From: JAWMQL01 sp033283165
Lineage (GTDB): Bacteria > Pseudomonadota > Gammaproteobacteria > Pseudomonadales > Halieaceae
Length of the DNA stretch: 64,000 bases
Assembly: GCA_033283165.1 (NCBI GenBank)
Contig: JAWMQL010000004.1
Span: 444,514-508,513 of the forward strand
Direction: 5' to 3'
Shown: positions 44,919 to 54,596 of the stretch, piece by piece
Numbering within the stretch: position 1 is the stretch's first letter
Layout: each line of letters starts with the position of its first letter
Position numbers and translations under genes: made by a program
The notes under the pieces: generated by a model
What the model saw: only the letters and a program-made list of their open reading frames with translations
Databases searched by the model: none
Told to the model about the DNA's origin: nothing

Positions 44919-45009
44919 TTTTGGCCTTCGTGTAGTAGTATCTGGCAGTTCAAGCATGCGGCGCCCCAGTGCCCGGGCCAGACATGAACCACTGCGAAGG
45001 TAAGCTGAT

Positions 45010-45588
45010 ATGACCTCTACTCGAAGGATGGGCTCGATCAACTCGGAGATGGCCGAGTCCATGATGGAGGCGGCGGATGCGATACTGAAAGAAGAGGGCT
45101 ACGCCGCGCTGACCTCGCGCAGGATCGCCGAATACCTGGGTGTCAAGCAGCGCCTGCTTTATTACTATTTTCGGACTATGGACGACCTGGTGCTGGAGTC
45201 CTTCAAGCGGTTGTCGGCGCGTGAGTTGCAACGTCTGCAATCAGCAATCTCGTCGGACCGACCGCTGCATGAAGTATGGGACATCTGTATCAATACCAGC
45301 GATGCCCGGCTGGTGTCCGAGTACATGGCGCTGGCCAATCGCAATGAAGGCGTACGTGCCGAGGTTATCAATTTCATCGAGGAATCCCGCAAAATTCAGA
45401 TCAAGGCGCTAAAGAATGTGATGTCGCGAAACGGTTCCGCGGACAATCTGCCAAAAGCCGAGGTATTGGCTTTTATGGGGACCAGCATGGCGCTGGCATT
45501 GAACCGGGAAGCCAGTCTCGGAGTCACGCTGGGCCATAGAGCCGTCAAGAAAGTGATCAATGGCTTCTTTGAAGTGCTCGAACCGTAA
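45010..45588 (+). CDS. TetR family transcriptional regulator
   Basis: Repressor-type regulator of 192 residues. The N-terminal helix-turn-helix reads AADAILKEEGYAALTSRRIAEYLGVKQRLLYYYFRTMDDLV (about 21-61), the classic TetR pattern ending in YYYF. The ligand domain is divergent. It is the only transcription regulator in the window and lies in the right module, making it the prime candidate for the family-2 sites and possibly the family-1 sites. It would be released by a pathway substrate or CoA ester. Confidence 0.92.
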   Translation: MTSTRRMGSINSEMAESMMEAADAILKEEGYAALTSRRIAEYLGVKQRLLYYYFRTMDDLVLESFKRLSARELQRLQSAISSDRPLHEVWDICINTSDARLVSEYMALANRNEGVRAEVINFIEESRKIQIKALKNVMSRNGSADNLPKAEVLAFMGTSMALALNREASLGVTLGHRAVKKVINGFFEVLEP

Positions 45589-45632
45589 TACCGGGCTGAT
45601 GGGAGACCAGACTGCGGTCAATCAGGAGTTCA

Positions 45633-46529
45633 ATGAGTAATACAATCATTAGTTCGATGGAACAGGTCGCAGCCGGCATCTACCTTGAGGGCCTGGCGGT
45701 CGACGTGACATCCAATCTCGTCTGGTTCAGCGACGTCGTGGGCGGCGGTATTCATGGGCTCAGTGCGGATGGCGAAATCCTGACCCTGAACCGCGACAGA
45801 ATGTGGACCGGCGGAGTGATGCTCAACGCCGACGGATCTGTTCTGTCATCGGGAGCCGGAGGTATCATGTGGAATAACCCGGCTTCCGGTGGCGTGGGCT
45901 GGCTGCTGGAAGGTATTGATGGCGAGGTCGTCAATGGGGTTAACGAAATGGTGCCGGACGGGCAGGGCGGGCTCTTCTTTGGCACCTGCGACATCGATAT
46001 GGTCGAGAGTGGCGGCACGCCGAGGCCGACGCAAATCTATCGACTGACCCGTACCAGGAAATTGTTGAAGGTAGCCGACGATGTGGGCTTCTCCAATGGC
46101 ATCATGTACGACCTGGGCCGCGGCAGATTGTACTGCAATGACACCTTCCGTGGTACCTGGGTATTCGACGTGCAGGCAGACCTGTCACTGGCCAACAGGC
46201 GCATACTCGTCGAGAAGGAAGATGCCGATGGTATGGCGCTGGATGCCGAGGGCAACGTCTGGATCACCGGTTTTCGTTCTGGATCCATCACCCGGGTCAG
46301 CCCCGAGGGCGAACTGCTTCCGGCGGTGGACACTCCGGCGAAGGCGATCACGCAGGTGCGATTCGGCGGTGCCGATATGCGGGACATTTATATTAACGCC
46401 GTACCCGTCGACGGGGGGGACAACCTGAAGGACGGGCAAATCCCCACCGAACAACGCTCGGTCATGTACCGGGGGCGTTCCAGGGTGGCGGGAAGCCCGA
46501 TCCTTCCCACAGAATTTGAGCTGGGTTGA
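45633..46529 (+). CDS. SMP-30/gluconolactonase-like beta-propeller hydrolase
   Basis: Six-bladed propeller protein of 298 residues. Metal ligands are likely Glu19 (YLEGLAVD), an Asn/Asp in NGVNEMVPDGQG, Asn in GFSNGIMYD and Asp in DADGMALDAEGNVW, the usual SMP-30 calcium site. Such enzymes hydrolyse lactones, so it may open a lactone made by Baeyer-Villiger or P450 oxidation. The gene follows TetR by 44 bp and is convergent with the dehydratase gene. Confidence 0.9.
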   Translation: MSNTIISSMEQVAAGIYLEGLAVDVTSNLVWFSDVVGGGIHGLSADGEILTLNRDRMWTGGVMLNADGSVLSSGAGGIMWNNPASGGVGWLLEGIDGEVVNGVNEMVPDGQGGLFFGTCDIDMVESGGTPRPTQIYRLTRTRKLLKVADDVGFSNGIMYDLGRGRLYCNDTFRGTWVFDVQADLSLANRRILVEKEDADGMALDAEGNVWITGFRSGSITRVSPEGELLPAVDTPAKAITQVRFGGADMRDIYINAVPVDGGDNLKDGQIPTEQRSVMYRGRSRVAGSPILPTEFELG

Positions 46530-46593
46530 TAGCCCTGTCCCGCGGCATTTCCGCATCAGTGGGGTGGTGCCGCAGTGACTTTTCCGGCAGGGC

Positions 46594-47760
46594 CTAGCTG
46601 GAGGGCAGTGCAATCGACGCCTTGGCGGTAGCCAGTATCGTATCCTCCTGGTTGGTCATGGTCGAGCTTACCTTCAAGATACTGCGCCCCTCTTCATCGG
46701 TGGTCTTATCCACCACTTCCGCTGTCTGGATGGTGATGTCACCGGTGAATACCGGGCCGCGGTAGTGCGAATTGCAGTGGGTGACCATGCCCCACTGGCC
46801 GGCCCAGCCGGCCAGGTAATCCAGAATGTAGGCGCCCATCGATGCGCCATAGCCGTAACCCCTGGGCATCCCGATACGCTGGGCATAGCGCGGAAACAGG
46901 TGGCCCCTCGATGGACCGTAATAGCCGCCATCAGTGAGTTCCGGATTGATTCGCTGCATGGTGGCATCCTGTTCATGGCCGCCCATCTCGTCCACCCAGC
47001 CCAGGTCGCCAGGACCACCTTCAGGTAGTTTCATAGCGCCCCAGAGGTTCTGCGGATAAGCCCGCCATTCAGTGGCAAGACTCGCGATAGAGTGGGGGCC
47101 GAATACGCGGGTGGGCAGTTTATCGCCGACCTCGACGCTGTCGAACAGGCGTTTGCGGTGACCCAGGTCGTGCAATGTCTGGATCCATTCGAATTTTTTT
47201 TCTTCCAGTTCGGTGACTTGCTCGTCGGTCCACTCGGGTTCTACTTCCGAGGCCGTCAATGCGTTCATTTCTCGCGCCAGATCGGGATTATAGCGAATGC
47301 CGGTAGAGCGCTGGGTCGCAATCTTGTCGCCATCCTGGTTGTAGTAGATGTTATCACCACGCTGGAAACACGTGGGGCCGGCAAATCCGGTCTCCTTGAC
47401 CACGTAATCGACACCGAAGCGTTCATTTCGGATCATGTCCCCGGCCTTGATCGTGGGTCCGTAGAACCACCATTCGTCGCCGCCAAAAATCAGGTGGGAG
47501 TTGGGAATCTTGCCAACACAGGCTGGCACCGCGCCATGCCCGTCATCCATGGCGACAGAAAATGACTGTGGTGCGATGATGTGGCCGTAGCGGCTCTCTG
47601 ACGCGTAATCCCGGTCGTAGTGCAGGCGGTTGGGGTAGTGCATGGCCTGCACCCAGCGGCGAATATCATTGTTGCCGACGGGTTCGAAGGATTCCGAGCT
47701 GCGCAATTGTTTGCCCATGTAATTGTCGAGATCGGAGGTGTCCAGCGTGTGTTCGGTCAT
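46594..47760 (-). CDS. FAS1-like/MaoC-type double hot-dog dehydratase, second copy
   Basis: Protein of 388 residues, collinear with that from 10930: RRWVQAMHYPNRLHYDRDYASESRYGHIIAPQSFS in the first hot-dog, GMPRGYGYGASMGAYILDYLAGWAG in the second. As in the first copy the position of the hydratase Asp is Tyr, but the conserved His remains. It likely acts on an enoyl-CoA. The ligase gene upstream overlaps by 4 bp, so the pair is translated together; the gene order is the reverse of the left-module pair. Confidence 0.86.
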   Translation of the reverse strand: MTEHTLDTSDLDNYMGKQLRSSESFEPVGNNDIRRWVQAMHYPNRLHYDRDYASESRYGHIIAPQSFSVAMDDGHGAVPACVGKIPNSHLIFGGDEWWFYGPTIKAGDMIRNERFGVDYVVKETGFAGPTCFQRGDNIYYNQDGDKIATQRSTGIRYNPDLAREMNALTASEVEPEWTDEQVTELEEKKFEWIQTLHDLGHRKRLFDSVEVGDKLPTRVFGPHSIASLATEWRAYPQNLWGAMKLPEGGPGDLGWVDEMGGHEQDATMQRINPELTDGGYYGPSRGHLFPRYAQRIGMPRGYGYGASMGAYILDYLAGWAGQWGMVTHCNSHYRGPVFTGDITIQTAEVVDKTTDEEGRSILKVSSTMTNQEDTILATAKASIALPSS

Positions 47761-49451
47761 GTCGTGTCTCCTGGGATGTGTAGGGCCTGATTGTCTGCCA
47801 GGCGGTCTGCGGCCATTGCGCGCAAGTCCGCGGTTTTTACCTTATTGCTACCGGTGAGTGGCAACTCTTCTTCGCTGAAAAACAATATTTCCCGAGGCAC
47901 TTTGTACCCGGAAAGATACTTCCTGCCGTAGGTTTTCACATCGTCCCCGGTCAACAGCCGGCCCTCTCGCAAGACGACACAGCTAACGACCATCTCGCCC
48001 AGACTGTGGTGAGCTATCCCCACGGTAAATGAGGCCTGGATATCAGGATGTTGCGATATGATACCGTCGATTTCCGCCGGAGAAACGTTGGCGCCGCCGG
48101 TCTTGATGATGTCGCTGAGCCGGCCTTTCCAGAAAAGCTGGCCGTCCACAGAAAAATAACCCGCGTCGGCAGTGTGCAGAAAACCTGACTCGTCGAAGGT
48201 GTCTTCGGGTGGCACACCGATATAGCCGGGCATCAGCGTCGGTCCCTTGACGATAATCTCGCCGGTTTCCCCGACGGGCAAGGTTTTGCCGGATACTGGA
48301 TCGACGACCCGGATGGTATTGCCCGGCAGGACATGACCCTGGCTCTTTTCGGTGTTTTCTTCCCCTGCAATCAGGGCCACGAAGGTGAAGGTTTCCGTCA
48401 TGCCATACCCGTCGAAGCCCGCCCAGTCGATGTTCGTTGTCGGGTGTTCCCTGAACGCGGAAAAGTATGTGACCCATTTGACGTGTGAAAAATCGGCTGT
48501 TTCCCAGGTGGGACACTCCTTGAAGCGCTCTTCCTGGTGGGGCCAGGCGATGATACAGGACACTTTTTCCTGCTGGATAAGATCCAGCGCTTTGTCCGGG
48601 TCGAAGTAACGCAGCATGACCAGGCAGCCGCCCCGGCAGAGGGTGCCGAAGGACATGGCAAAATTGCCGGAAAAGAAGTAGCCGTTGGCGTTCCAGGTTC
48701 TCACGGAGGCGTCAAAGTCGTACATTTTTGCCATGCGCCAGCACTGCAGGGTTGCAGCGCGATGGGTTTGCCGGATGGCCTTGGGCTGTGCAGTGGAGCC
48801 TGATGAAAAGAAAATCAGGGCGTCGTCGGTGGCGTTGGTTGCGTTTGCCGCAGACTCGATCATTTCTTCGGCGACCGTTCTGCCAGCGGCGAGGAAATCC
48901 TCCCAGCCATGGATGCCGCCCCTGGCCCTGCCCTGGTCGATGCACACAACGTGTCGAAGAAAGGGATACTCAATGATGTTCAGTGCACCGTCCGTAGGCG
49001 TTTTCAGTTGCGGGCACAGCGAAATAAGGTCGTTGACGAAATCATTCGAGGCGACCTCTGCCTCGGTAATGACCACCCCGATATCGGCGACCTTGAGTTG
49101 GTGCCGCAGTTCCTGCGGGGTCGAAAACGTGTTCAGCGCCACTACCGTGGCTCCCGCCATGGCGGATCCAAACAGGCTGAACAGCCACTCGGGCCGATTG
49201 CTGATGAGGATGCCGACTCGCGTGCCCTTATTGACACCGAGGGCCGAAAGAGCCCTGGCGACAGAAGTTGATTGCCCGAGGAGATCGCTGTATGTCCAGC
49301 GTTGTTCCATGCCGTCGAGGTCACGCCAGTAAATCGCCTCACGGTCGGTGAATTCTGCACACAGTTCCCTGACGAATCCCGGCAGGGTCAAAGCACCTAT
49401 CCCGGTTTCCTCGTTCAGGGATAGTCCGGCGAATTCAGAGACTTCCGGCAT
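47757..49451 (-). CDS. AMP-dependent acyl-CoA ligase, second copy
   Basis: ANL-family enzyme of 564 residues. Motifs: FFSSGSTAQPKAIRQTH (P-loop-like), DGYGMTETFTF, WKGRLSDIIKTGG and the late TGSNKVKTADLR catalytic Lys region. It resembles the ligase at 12150 along its length. It forms a CoA thioester of a carboxylate. Upstream on the - strand is TTGACA (49500-49495) at a usable distance from an A/T-rich -10 region, and a family-2 site at 49511. Confidence 0.92.
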   Translation of the reverse strand: MPEVSEFAGLSLNEETGIGALTLPGFVRELCAEFTDREAIYWRDLDGMEQRWTYSDLLGQSTSVARALSALGVNKGTRVGILISNRPEWLFSLFGSAMAGATVVALNTFSTPQELRHQLKVADIGVVITEAEVASNDFVNDLISLCPQLKTPTDGALNIIEYPFLRHVVCIDQGRARGGIHGWEDFLAAGRTVAEEMIESAANATNATDDALIFFSSGSTAQPKAIRQTHRAATLQCWRMAKMYDFDASVRTWNANGYFFSGNFAMSFGTLCRGGCLVMLRYFDPDKALDLIQQEKVSCIIAWPHQEERFKECPTWETADFSHVKWVTYFSAFREHPTTNIDWAGFDGYGMTETFTFVALIAGEENTEKSQGHVLPGNTIRVVDPVSGKTLPVGETGEIIVKGPTLMPGYIGVPPEDTFDESGFLHTADAGYFSVDGQLFWKGRLSDIIKTGGANVSPAEIDGIISQHPDIQASFTVGIAHHSLGEMVVSCVVLREGRLLTGDDVKTYGRKYLSGYKVPREILFFSEEELPLTGSNKVKTADLRAMAADRLADNQALHIPGDTT

Positions 49452-49510
49452 AACAAGAGGCTGACGTTAATCCATATGGCTTATAGAGGCATATTGTCAA
49501 TTTACGTTAC

Positions 49511-49527
49511 GCTAACAATGTGACGAA
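49511..49527 (+). promoter_or_regulatory. Family-2 operator site (S2)
   Basis: GCTAACAATGTGACGAA, matching GCTA-N6-TGACGAA. It lies 60 bp upstream of the acyl-CoA ligase start, just beyond a TTGACA (49495-49500, - strand) that could be the -35 of that gene. The gap 49452-49688 holds nothing else convincing. Confidence 0.55.
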
Positions 49528-49688
49528 TTATATCCAGAGAATAATATGATTCTCGCCATGTCGCAACTTCGGCAGCGAATATGCCGCGCCTGCCAGTTGA
49601 AAATTCCGAAGCTCAAGTCGCACAGGACAGGCCCGCCGCCAAAGGCCTGCCTGAGTAGAGCGTCTTATAGGCTGATGCCCTGGCTGAA

Positions 49689-51320
49689 TCATGCATTTGA
49701 CTGCAGGATGAATTCTGCCGCCCGGTATCCGATCAGCATACTTGGCGCGTTGGTTGCCGATACGGGAACCTCGGGGATTGCTGAGGCGTCGGCGATGCGC
49801 ACATTGGCAAAGCCCCTCAGTTTCAAGTCGGGGGCAACGGGGGCATCAGGCGAATCCCCCATCGCGCAGGTGCCGCTGAAGTGATAGGTGGTCATGGTGG
49901 CCCTGTTCAACCACTTTCGAGCTTTGGCGGGTTGCTTCGCAAGCGCGGTTCTGGACAGCAACCGGCTGCCCCAGGCCTGCAATTCGGGCTGTTGGGCTAT
50001 CTGGTCAGCCAGGTGGATTGCAGCCGCCATGGTTCTGGCGTCAGTAGGGTGGCTGTAGTAGCCAAGGTCAACGCGTGCCTGGTCTCCGGGATCCCTGCTG
50101 TTGAGTCCTACCTCTCCCCTGAACTCCGGTTTGCCCAGAATGACGATGATGCCGTAGATTCGGTTAACAAAGCGCTGCAAGAGCGGCAACCTGAATGCCC
50201 AGCCGACGAGGCTCCTGATGCCATAACGGAACTTTCTGACAGCATGTAGTGGCGTGGGCAAAATAATCCGCGGCAGCATTTTCTTTAATGTCTCCTCGAT
50301 TACCGAGGGTACGGAGAAAAAGGTGTAACAGACGTCGGCCTGACTCGGGGGTAGATCGCTATCCAAATTGATGCGCTGAAAACCATAGACCTGCGGGAAA
50401 TAGAAATCTATCTCCCGGTTTGTCTGGTAGAAAATGCACACGTTAGGATGGTCCTGCAGGTTCTTGCCGATATCCTGGACTTCAGCCACAACCGGGATGG
50501 CAAATTTTTCCAGTTCCTCCCGCGGTCCGACACCGGACAGCATCAGTAGTTTGGGAGTCTCAAGCGCTCCCGCACAAAGAATGACCTCTCTGTTGACACG
50601 GATGGTTTTTGTCGCGCCGTCCTCCTGCAGTTCTACACCCACGGCGGTCCGGTTTCCGTCGAACAGTATCCTTTGCGCCCGGGTGCCGGTTTTCAGGGTC
50701 AGCAGTTCCAGTTCACTCTCCCGGTCATGGATAAATGCCATGTAGGAACTGCGACGCTGGTCGCCTTCGAAATTCATATCGTTGTAGCCCATGTAGCCAC
50801 ACAGGTCACCGTCATTGAGGCCGTTTTTCGCTATAAAGCCTGCCCTCACTGAGGATTTGACGCAGGCCTCGGTGAAAGCGGTGCCCTCGCGGTGGCGGAT
50901 ACGCAATCGCGCTTCCAGCGACTCGAAGTGGGGCACTATCTCCTCCCAATGCCAGGAACGGGGCCACTGCGTAAAGTCGCGACTGTCACCTCGCGTATAG
51001 ACCATGCCGTTAACCGAACCCGAGCCACCAACACCAGTACCGGAACCACAATAAAGCTGGCGCCCGTCGACATGCTCCTGGGGCAGCGACATTCTGTCCC
51101 ACATCGTATTTTCGTTCGAGAAGGTGTATTTGAAGCCGTCCGCAGACTTGATTTCCGGGTTGAACGAGCACGGCTGGCCGGTTTCCACGAGTAGAACAGT
51201 ACCCTGGCATTCCTCTGCGAGTCGGGCGCCGACCACACAGCCAGCCGAGCCAGCGCCAATAACCACGTAGTCGAAAACTGCGCCGTTCCGCAAAGGCTTC
51301 TGGTGTATTTTTTGTCGCAT
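49689..51320 (-). CDS. GMC family oxidoreductase (choline dehydrogenase-like)
   Basis: FAD-dependent alcohol dehydrogenase/oxidase of 543 residues. Signatures are GAGSAGCVVGARLAEE, the GSGTGVGGSGSVNGMVYTRG segment (GMC motif 1), CAGALETPKLLMLSGVGP (motif 2) and the C-terminal YHFSGTCAMG and RIADASAIPEVP. The conserved His lies in the SGTCAMG region. It oxidises a primary or secondary alcohol. The annotated ATG 51320 has no ribosome site and sits 12 bp from a family-2 operator, so a leaderless or later start is possible. Confidence 0.92.
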   Translation of the reverse strand: MRQKIHQKPLRNGAVFDYVVIGAGSAGCVVGARLAEECQGTVLLVETGQPCSFNPEIKSADGFKYTFSNENTMWDRMSLPQEHVDGRQLYCGSGTGVGGSGSVNGMVYTRGDSRDFTQWPRSWHWEEIVPHFESLEARLRIRHREGTAFTEACVKSSVRAGFIAKNGLNDGDLCGYMGYNDMNFEGDQRRSSYMAFIHDRESELELLTLKTGTRAQRILFDGNRTAVGVELQEDGATKTIRVNREVILCAGALETPKLLMLSGVGPREELEKFAIPVVAEVQDIGKNLQDHPNVCIFYQTNREIDFYFPQVYGFQRINLDSDLPPSQADVCYTFFSVPSVIEETLKKMLPRIILPTPLHAVRKFRYGIRSLVGWAFRLPLLQRFVNRIYGIIVILGKPEFRGEVGLNSRDPGDQARVDLGYYSHPTDARTMAAAIHLADQIAQQPELQAWGSRLLSRTALAKQPAKARKWLNRATMTTYHFSGTCAMGDSPDAPVAPDLKLRGFANVRIADASAIPEVPVSATNAPSMLIGYRAAEFILQSNA

Positions 51321-51331
51321 GCTGTATAATG

Positions 51332-51348
51332 TTCGTCACAATGGTAGC
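51332..51348 (-). promoter_or_regulatory. Family-2 operator site (S1)
   Basis: On the - strand GCTACCATTGTGACGAA, identical to S5 in all but one base. It lies between the GMC gene (-) and an SDR gene (+). A + strand TATAAT at 51325-51330 abuts it and could serve the SDR; TTGACA at 51357-51352 (-) could serve the GMC gene. Confidence 0.58.
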
Positions 51349-51389
51349 ATGTGTCAAGCTCGTTGAGCTGACAGCAGGAGGGTGAAGCT

Positions 51390-52157
51390 GTGAAGTCAAA
51401 AGGTGGTCGCCTGGAAGGCAAGGTGGCAGTCGTCACAGGTGCAGGTCAGGGTATCGGCGCAGCGATCGCCGAAGCCTATGCCGCAGAAGGCGCCAGGGTG
51501 ATTCTGACGGGTCGTACCTTGAGCAAGGTCGAGGAGGTTGCGGGGAAAATTGCCAAGGCGGGCGGGGAGGCCATTGCGCTGGAAGCCCTGGCTGGCGACC
51601 TTGAGCAGTCGAAAATGACCATTGACCGGGCCCTCCTTGAGTGGGGGCGTGTCGATGCGCTCGTTAACAATGCGCACACTTTCACCGACTACCTTCCACT
51701 CAGCGACCCCAAGATGGAAGAGAACTGCAAAGTCGATTTTCAGTCGGCATTCTATGGTTCTTTGCAGCTCATGCAGTTGTGCTACCCACACATGTTGAAG
51801 CAGGGTGGCGGTTCGATTATCAATATGGGATCCAGCTACGGGATCCGATGCGAGCCAGGATTTCTCGCTTACGCGGCAAGTAAGGAAGCGATTCGCGCCC
51901 TGACCAAAACCGCTGCCCGGGAGTGGGGGAAAGACAATATCCGGGTTAACACCATCTTACCCTCGGCCCTGTCTCCCAAGGCAATCTGGTACCTTGAAGA
52001 CAGCGGCACCTACGATGCCGAACTTTCCAAAGTAGCAATGGGTCGCTTTGGAGAGCCACGGGACATAGCGCCGACCGCTATCTTCCTGGTCAGCGACGAA
52101 TCCGATTTTGTTACCGGCCAGACGATATGCGTCGAGGGCGGGGCGATCATGCTGTGA
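51390..52157 (+). CDS. SDR family oxidoreductase
   Basis: Classical SDR of 255 residues with TGAGQGIG (16-23), the variant NNAH (93-96) in place of NNAG, Ser148 or Ser149, Tyr161 and Lys165 (YAASK). Ends GQTICVEGGAIML. Start is GTG 51390, supported by CAGGAGGG 8 bp upstream. First gene of a + strand run: SDR, SDR, VOC, luciferase-like, SDR. Confidence 0.91.
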   Translation: MKSKGGRLEGKVAVVTGAGQGIGAAIAEAYAAEGARVILTGRTLSKVEEVAGKIAKAGGEAIALEALAGDLEQSKMTIDRALLEWGRVDALVNNAHTFTDYLPLSDPKMEENCKVDFQSAFYGSLQLMQLCYPHMLKQGGGSIINMGSSYGIRCEPGFLAYAASKEAIRALTKTAAREWGKDNIRVNTILPSALSPKAIWYLEDSGTYDAELSKVAMGRFGEPRDIAPTAIFLVSDESDFVTGQTICVEGGAIML

Positions 52158-52226
52158 ATGTTATTCATTGTTCACGGCCGAGATTATCAGGTCGCGGTAG
52201 TTCATCTTTCCTGAGGAACTAGGTAT

Positions 52227-52988
52227 ATGAGGGTGCATCAGCCCCGGAAAGTTGCGCTGGTGACCGGGGCGGGATCCGGCATTGGCGAGGCGACTGCCAG
52301 GCGCCTCGCCAGCGATGGCATGGCGGTTGGTGTGCTCGACCTCAATGCCGATGCCGCCGAATCTGTCGCGCGACACATCAACGAGGATGGCGGCCTGGCT
52401 GTGGCACTGGCGGCGGATATCTCCGACAAACCGGCGATCGAAGACGCAGTAGCAGGTTTGCGTGGCAAGGTGGGCCCTGTGGTGGTGCTGGTCAACAACG
52501 CGGCGATGGAGAGTTTCTGCCCCTTCGAGCAGATTACCGAAGATCAGCTGGATCGCATGTTCGACGTCAATCTCAAGGGCATTTTTTACACGACCCAGGC
52601 GGTGCTACCCGATATGGAGGCGGCCGGCTGGGGTCGCATTGTCAACATATCGGCTTACGGCGCTCAGCTGGTTGAGGGCTACATGGGTCACTACTATGCC
52701 AGCAAGGGAGGGGTCATTTCCCTGACACGCTCCATGGCGGCGGAATTCGGGCCGCGCGGAATTACTGTAAATTCTGTGTCCCCCGGCTTTATCGATACCC
52801 CTATGGCCAGGCGCGCCATCGAAGGTGGTGACCTGCCCATTGATCCCGCGCGGATTTACGGTTCTTATCCAATACCACGCCTGGGGAAACCCGAGGAAGT
52901 TGCTGCCGCCTGCGCCTTTTTTATCTCAGAGGAAGCCGCTTATGTCACCGCTCAACTTCTCGGTGTGAACGGCGGGGCAGTCGGGTGA
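52227..52988 (+). CDS. SDR family oxidoreductase
   Basis: Classical SDR of 253 residues with TGAGSGIG (13-20), NNAA (90-93), Ser142, Tyr156 and Lys160. It is clearly related to the SDR at 19503: both share FCPF after NNAA, AAGWGRIVN, GFIDTPM..RRAI and AYVTAQLLGVNGGA-like endings. The two probably act on similar substrates in the two modules. TGAGGAA precedes the ATG. Confidence 0.92.
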   Translation: MRVHQPRKVALVTGAGSGIGEATARRLASDGMAVGVLDLNADAAESVARHINEDGGLAVALAADISDKPAIEDAVAGLRGKVGPVVVLVNNAAMESFCPFEQITEDQLDRMFDVNLKGIFYTTQAVLPDMEAAGWGRIVNISAYGAQLVEGYMGHYYASKGGVISLTRSMAAEFGPRGITVNSVSPGFIDTPMARRAIEGGDLPIDPARIYGSYPIPRLGKPEEVAAACAFFISEEAAYVTAQLLGVNGGAVG

Positions 52989-53036
52989 AGGCCTGCAGAA
53001 AGCAAATGGACAGTCACCAGTCGGAGGTTTAGAGCA

Positions 53037-53501
53037 ATGAAAAAATTTATAAATCACGTCGATCACGTGGCCTGGATTTCGAGGCCGGAGAATCTCGATG
53101 CCAATGTGGCGCAACTGGAAAAACTGACTGGCGCCACGCTCACGCGCTTTTCGCGTAAGGACATGGGATTCACCATGTGTATCAGCTGGGAGGCCGGTCT
53201 GGAGGTGGTGTCGCCCATGGAGGAGCGAACAGATTTCAACGAGTGGTTGTGGAGCGAGCTCGAAGCCAAGGGAGAGGGTGTGTCGTCGGTGGTATTCGGT
53301 GTCAGGGGCCTGGAGGAGCATAAGGCCAGGCTGGAAAAAATGGGTTTCGAGGTTGGCCCTGAGTTGGACGATCACCCCGACTCACCCTGGCACCACAAGC
53401 TCGAATTGCGCGAGCGCCTGGCCGGACAGGCGATGAATACGAATATCGTCCTTGGCGACATAGACTATCACGACGAGGTGATCCCCTTTGTCGATGCCTG
53501 A
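53037..53501 (+). CDS. VOC family protein
   Basis: Protein of 154 residues beginning KKFINHVDHVAWISRPENLD with the first metal-type His, then a second repeat SSVVFGVRGLEEHKARLEKMGFEV. The second half lacks a clear D-x-x-G-x-x-x-E ending (KLELRERLAGQAMNTNIVLGDIDYH), so it is a divergent VOC protein, perhaps a 4-hydroxyphenylpyruvate-dioxygenase-like or lyase-like form. Function unknown. GGAGG lies upstream of the ATG. Confidence 0.78.
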   Translation: MKKFINHVDHVAWISRPENLDANVAQLEKLTGATLTRFSRKDMGFTMCISWEAGLEVVSPMEERTDFNEWLWSELEAKGEGVSSVVFGVRGLEEHKARLEKMGFEVGPELDDHPDSPWHHKLELRERLAGQAMNTNIVLGDIDYHDEVIPFVDA

Positions 53502-53550
53502 TGGTGTACTTGCACAGGTCGAGACCGTACCAGAAATATAAGGAATAGCA

Positions 53551-54591
53551 ATGAAGTTCGGTATCATCGTCAATCGCAAGCTGGTCGATCGCACTGCCGC
53601 CGACCCCTACCATCGGCTGTATAGCTATCTTGAGGAAATGGAAGACCTGGGATATGACCTGGCTTGGTGTGGCCAGCATCGCTTTTCCGATACGACAGCG
53701 TTTGGTCAGGACAGCGCGACGGAACCCTCGGCGCCACTGATGATGCTTGCGCCACTTATGGCGCGAACGACGAAGATGAAGTTTGCCACCAATATCATGC
53801 TGCTGCCGGCGCACCATCCGCTCGAAGTGGCAGAGCAGGTGAATACCCTGCAGGAGATGTCGAACAACCGGTTCATCCTCGGTGGTGGTATTGGCTACAA
53901 ACCTGATGAGTTTGAAAACGTTGGCTGGAGTTTCAGGAGCCGTGCGAGGCGGATGGAGGAGTGCCTGCAGGTGCTGCGACTGGCGCTGAGCGGTCAGGCT
54001 TTTTCTTTCCGGGGCGACCACTTTCAATTCGATGACGTCAAGGTTACTCCGCCGCCCCTGCCTGGCACTCATACACCTATCTGGATCGGCGCGGTGAGCG
54101 AGCCTGCCATGTTGCGCGCGGCCAGGTACGGTGACGGCTGGGAGATCAGTTTCGCTGAACACATGGTGGAACTGGCTGACAAGGTAGCCCGCTACCGGGC
54201 ACTGGCTGCGGAGCATGGTCGTCCCTCCACGCTTGCGTTGATGCGCGATGTTCACATCGCGCCCACGAAGGACAGGGTCGACCCCGCCTTTCTCCCCAAT
54301 ATCATCAAGGTCTGGCAGAGCTACGACTCCCTCTCTGCCACCGCCGACCGGGACGAACTCGCCGACGAGGTGATGTTTGGCGGCAAACAGGTGACCCTGG
54401 AAGATTTCGCCCCCCACCGGGCGGTGGTCGGTACGCCGGATGACTGCATCCGGGAAATCGAGAGCATCAGGAAACTGGTTGACCCCGAGTATTTCTTTAT
54501 CACGCCGACGGGCGTGCCGAACCCTGATCAGCAGATCGAGGAACTGCGCCTGTTCGCCAAAGAGGTACTTCCCCACTTCCGAAGCGAGTAA
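53551..54591 (+). CDS. Luciferase-like (LLM class) flavin-dependent oxidoreductase
   Basis: Bacterial-luciferase-fold TIM barrel of 346 residues. MKFGIIVN at the N-terminus, AWCGQHRF, the NNRFILGGGIGY loop and TPIWIGAVSEPAMLRAARYGDGW are characteristic. It uses reduced flavin (FMNH2 or F420) for monooxygenation; in a terpenoid or steroid setting a Baeyer-Villiger step is plausible, and the SMP-30 lactonase encoded nearby would fit that, but this is inference. AAGGAATAG precedes the ATG. The next SDR starts 5 bp after its stop. Confidence 0.9.
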   Translation: MKFGIIVNRKLVDRTAADPYHRLYSYLEEMEDLGYDLAWCGQHRFSDTTAFGQDSATEPSAPLMMLAPLMARTTKMKFATNIMLLPAHHPLEVAEQVNTLQEMSNNRFILGGGIGYKPDEFENVGWSFRSRARRMEECLQVLRLALSGQAFSFRGDHFQFDDVKVTPPPLPGTHTPIWIGAVSEPAMLRAARYGDGWEISFAEHMVELADKVARYRALAAEHGRPSTLALMRDVHIAPTKDRVDPAFLPNIIKVWQSYDSLSATADRDELADEVMFGGKQVTLEDFAPHRAVVGTPDDCIREIESIRKLVDPEYFFITPTGVPNPDQQIEELRLFAKEVLPHFRSE

Positions 54592-54596
54592 TAGTA

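Noticed and set aside
49546..49884. 112-residue + strand open frame
   Set aside because: Mostly antisense to the GMC oxidoreductase gene, with no ribosome site or family similarity.
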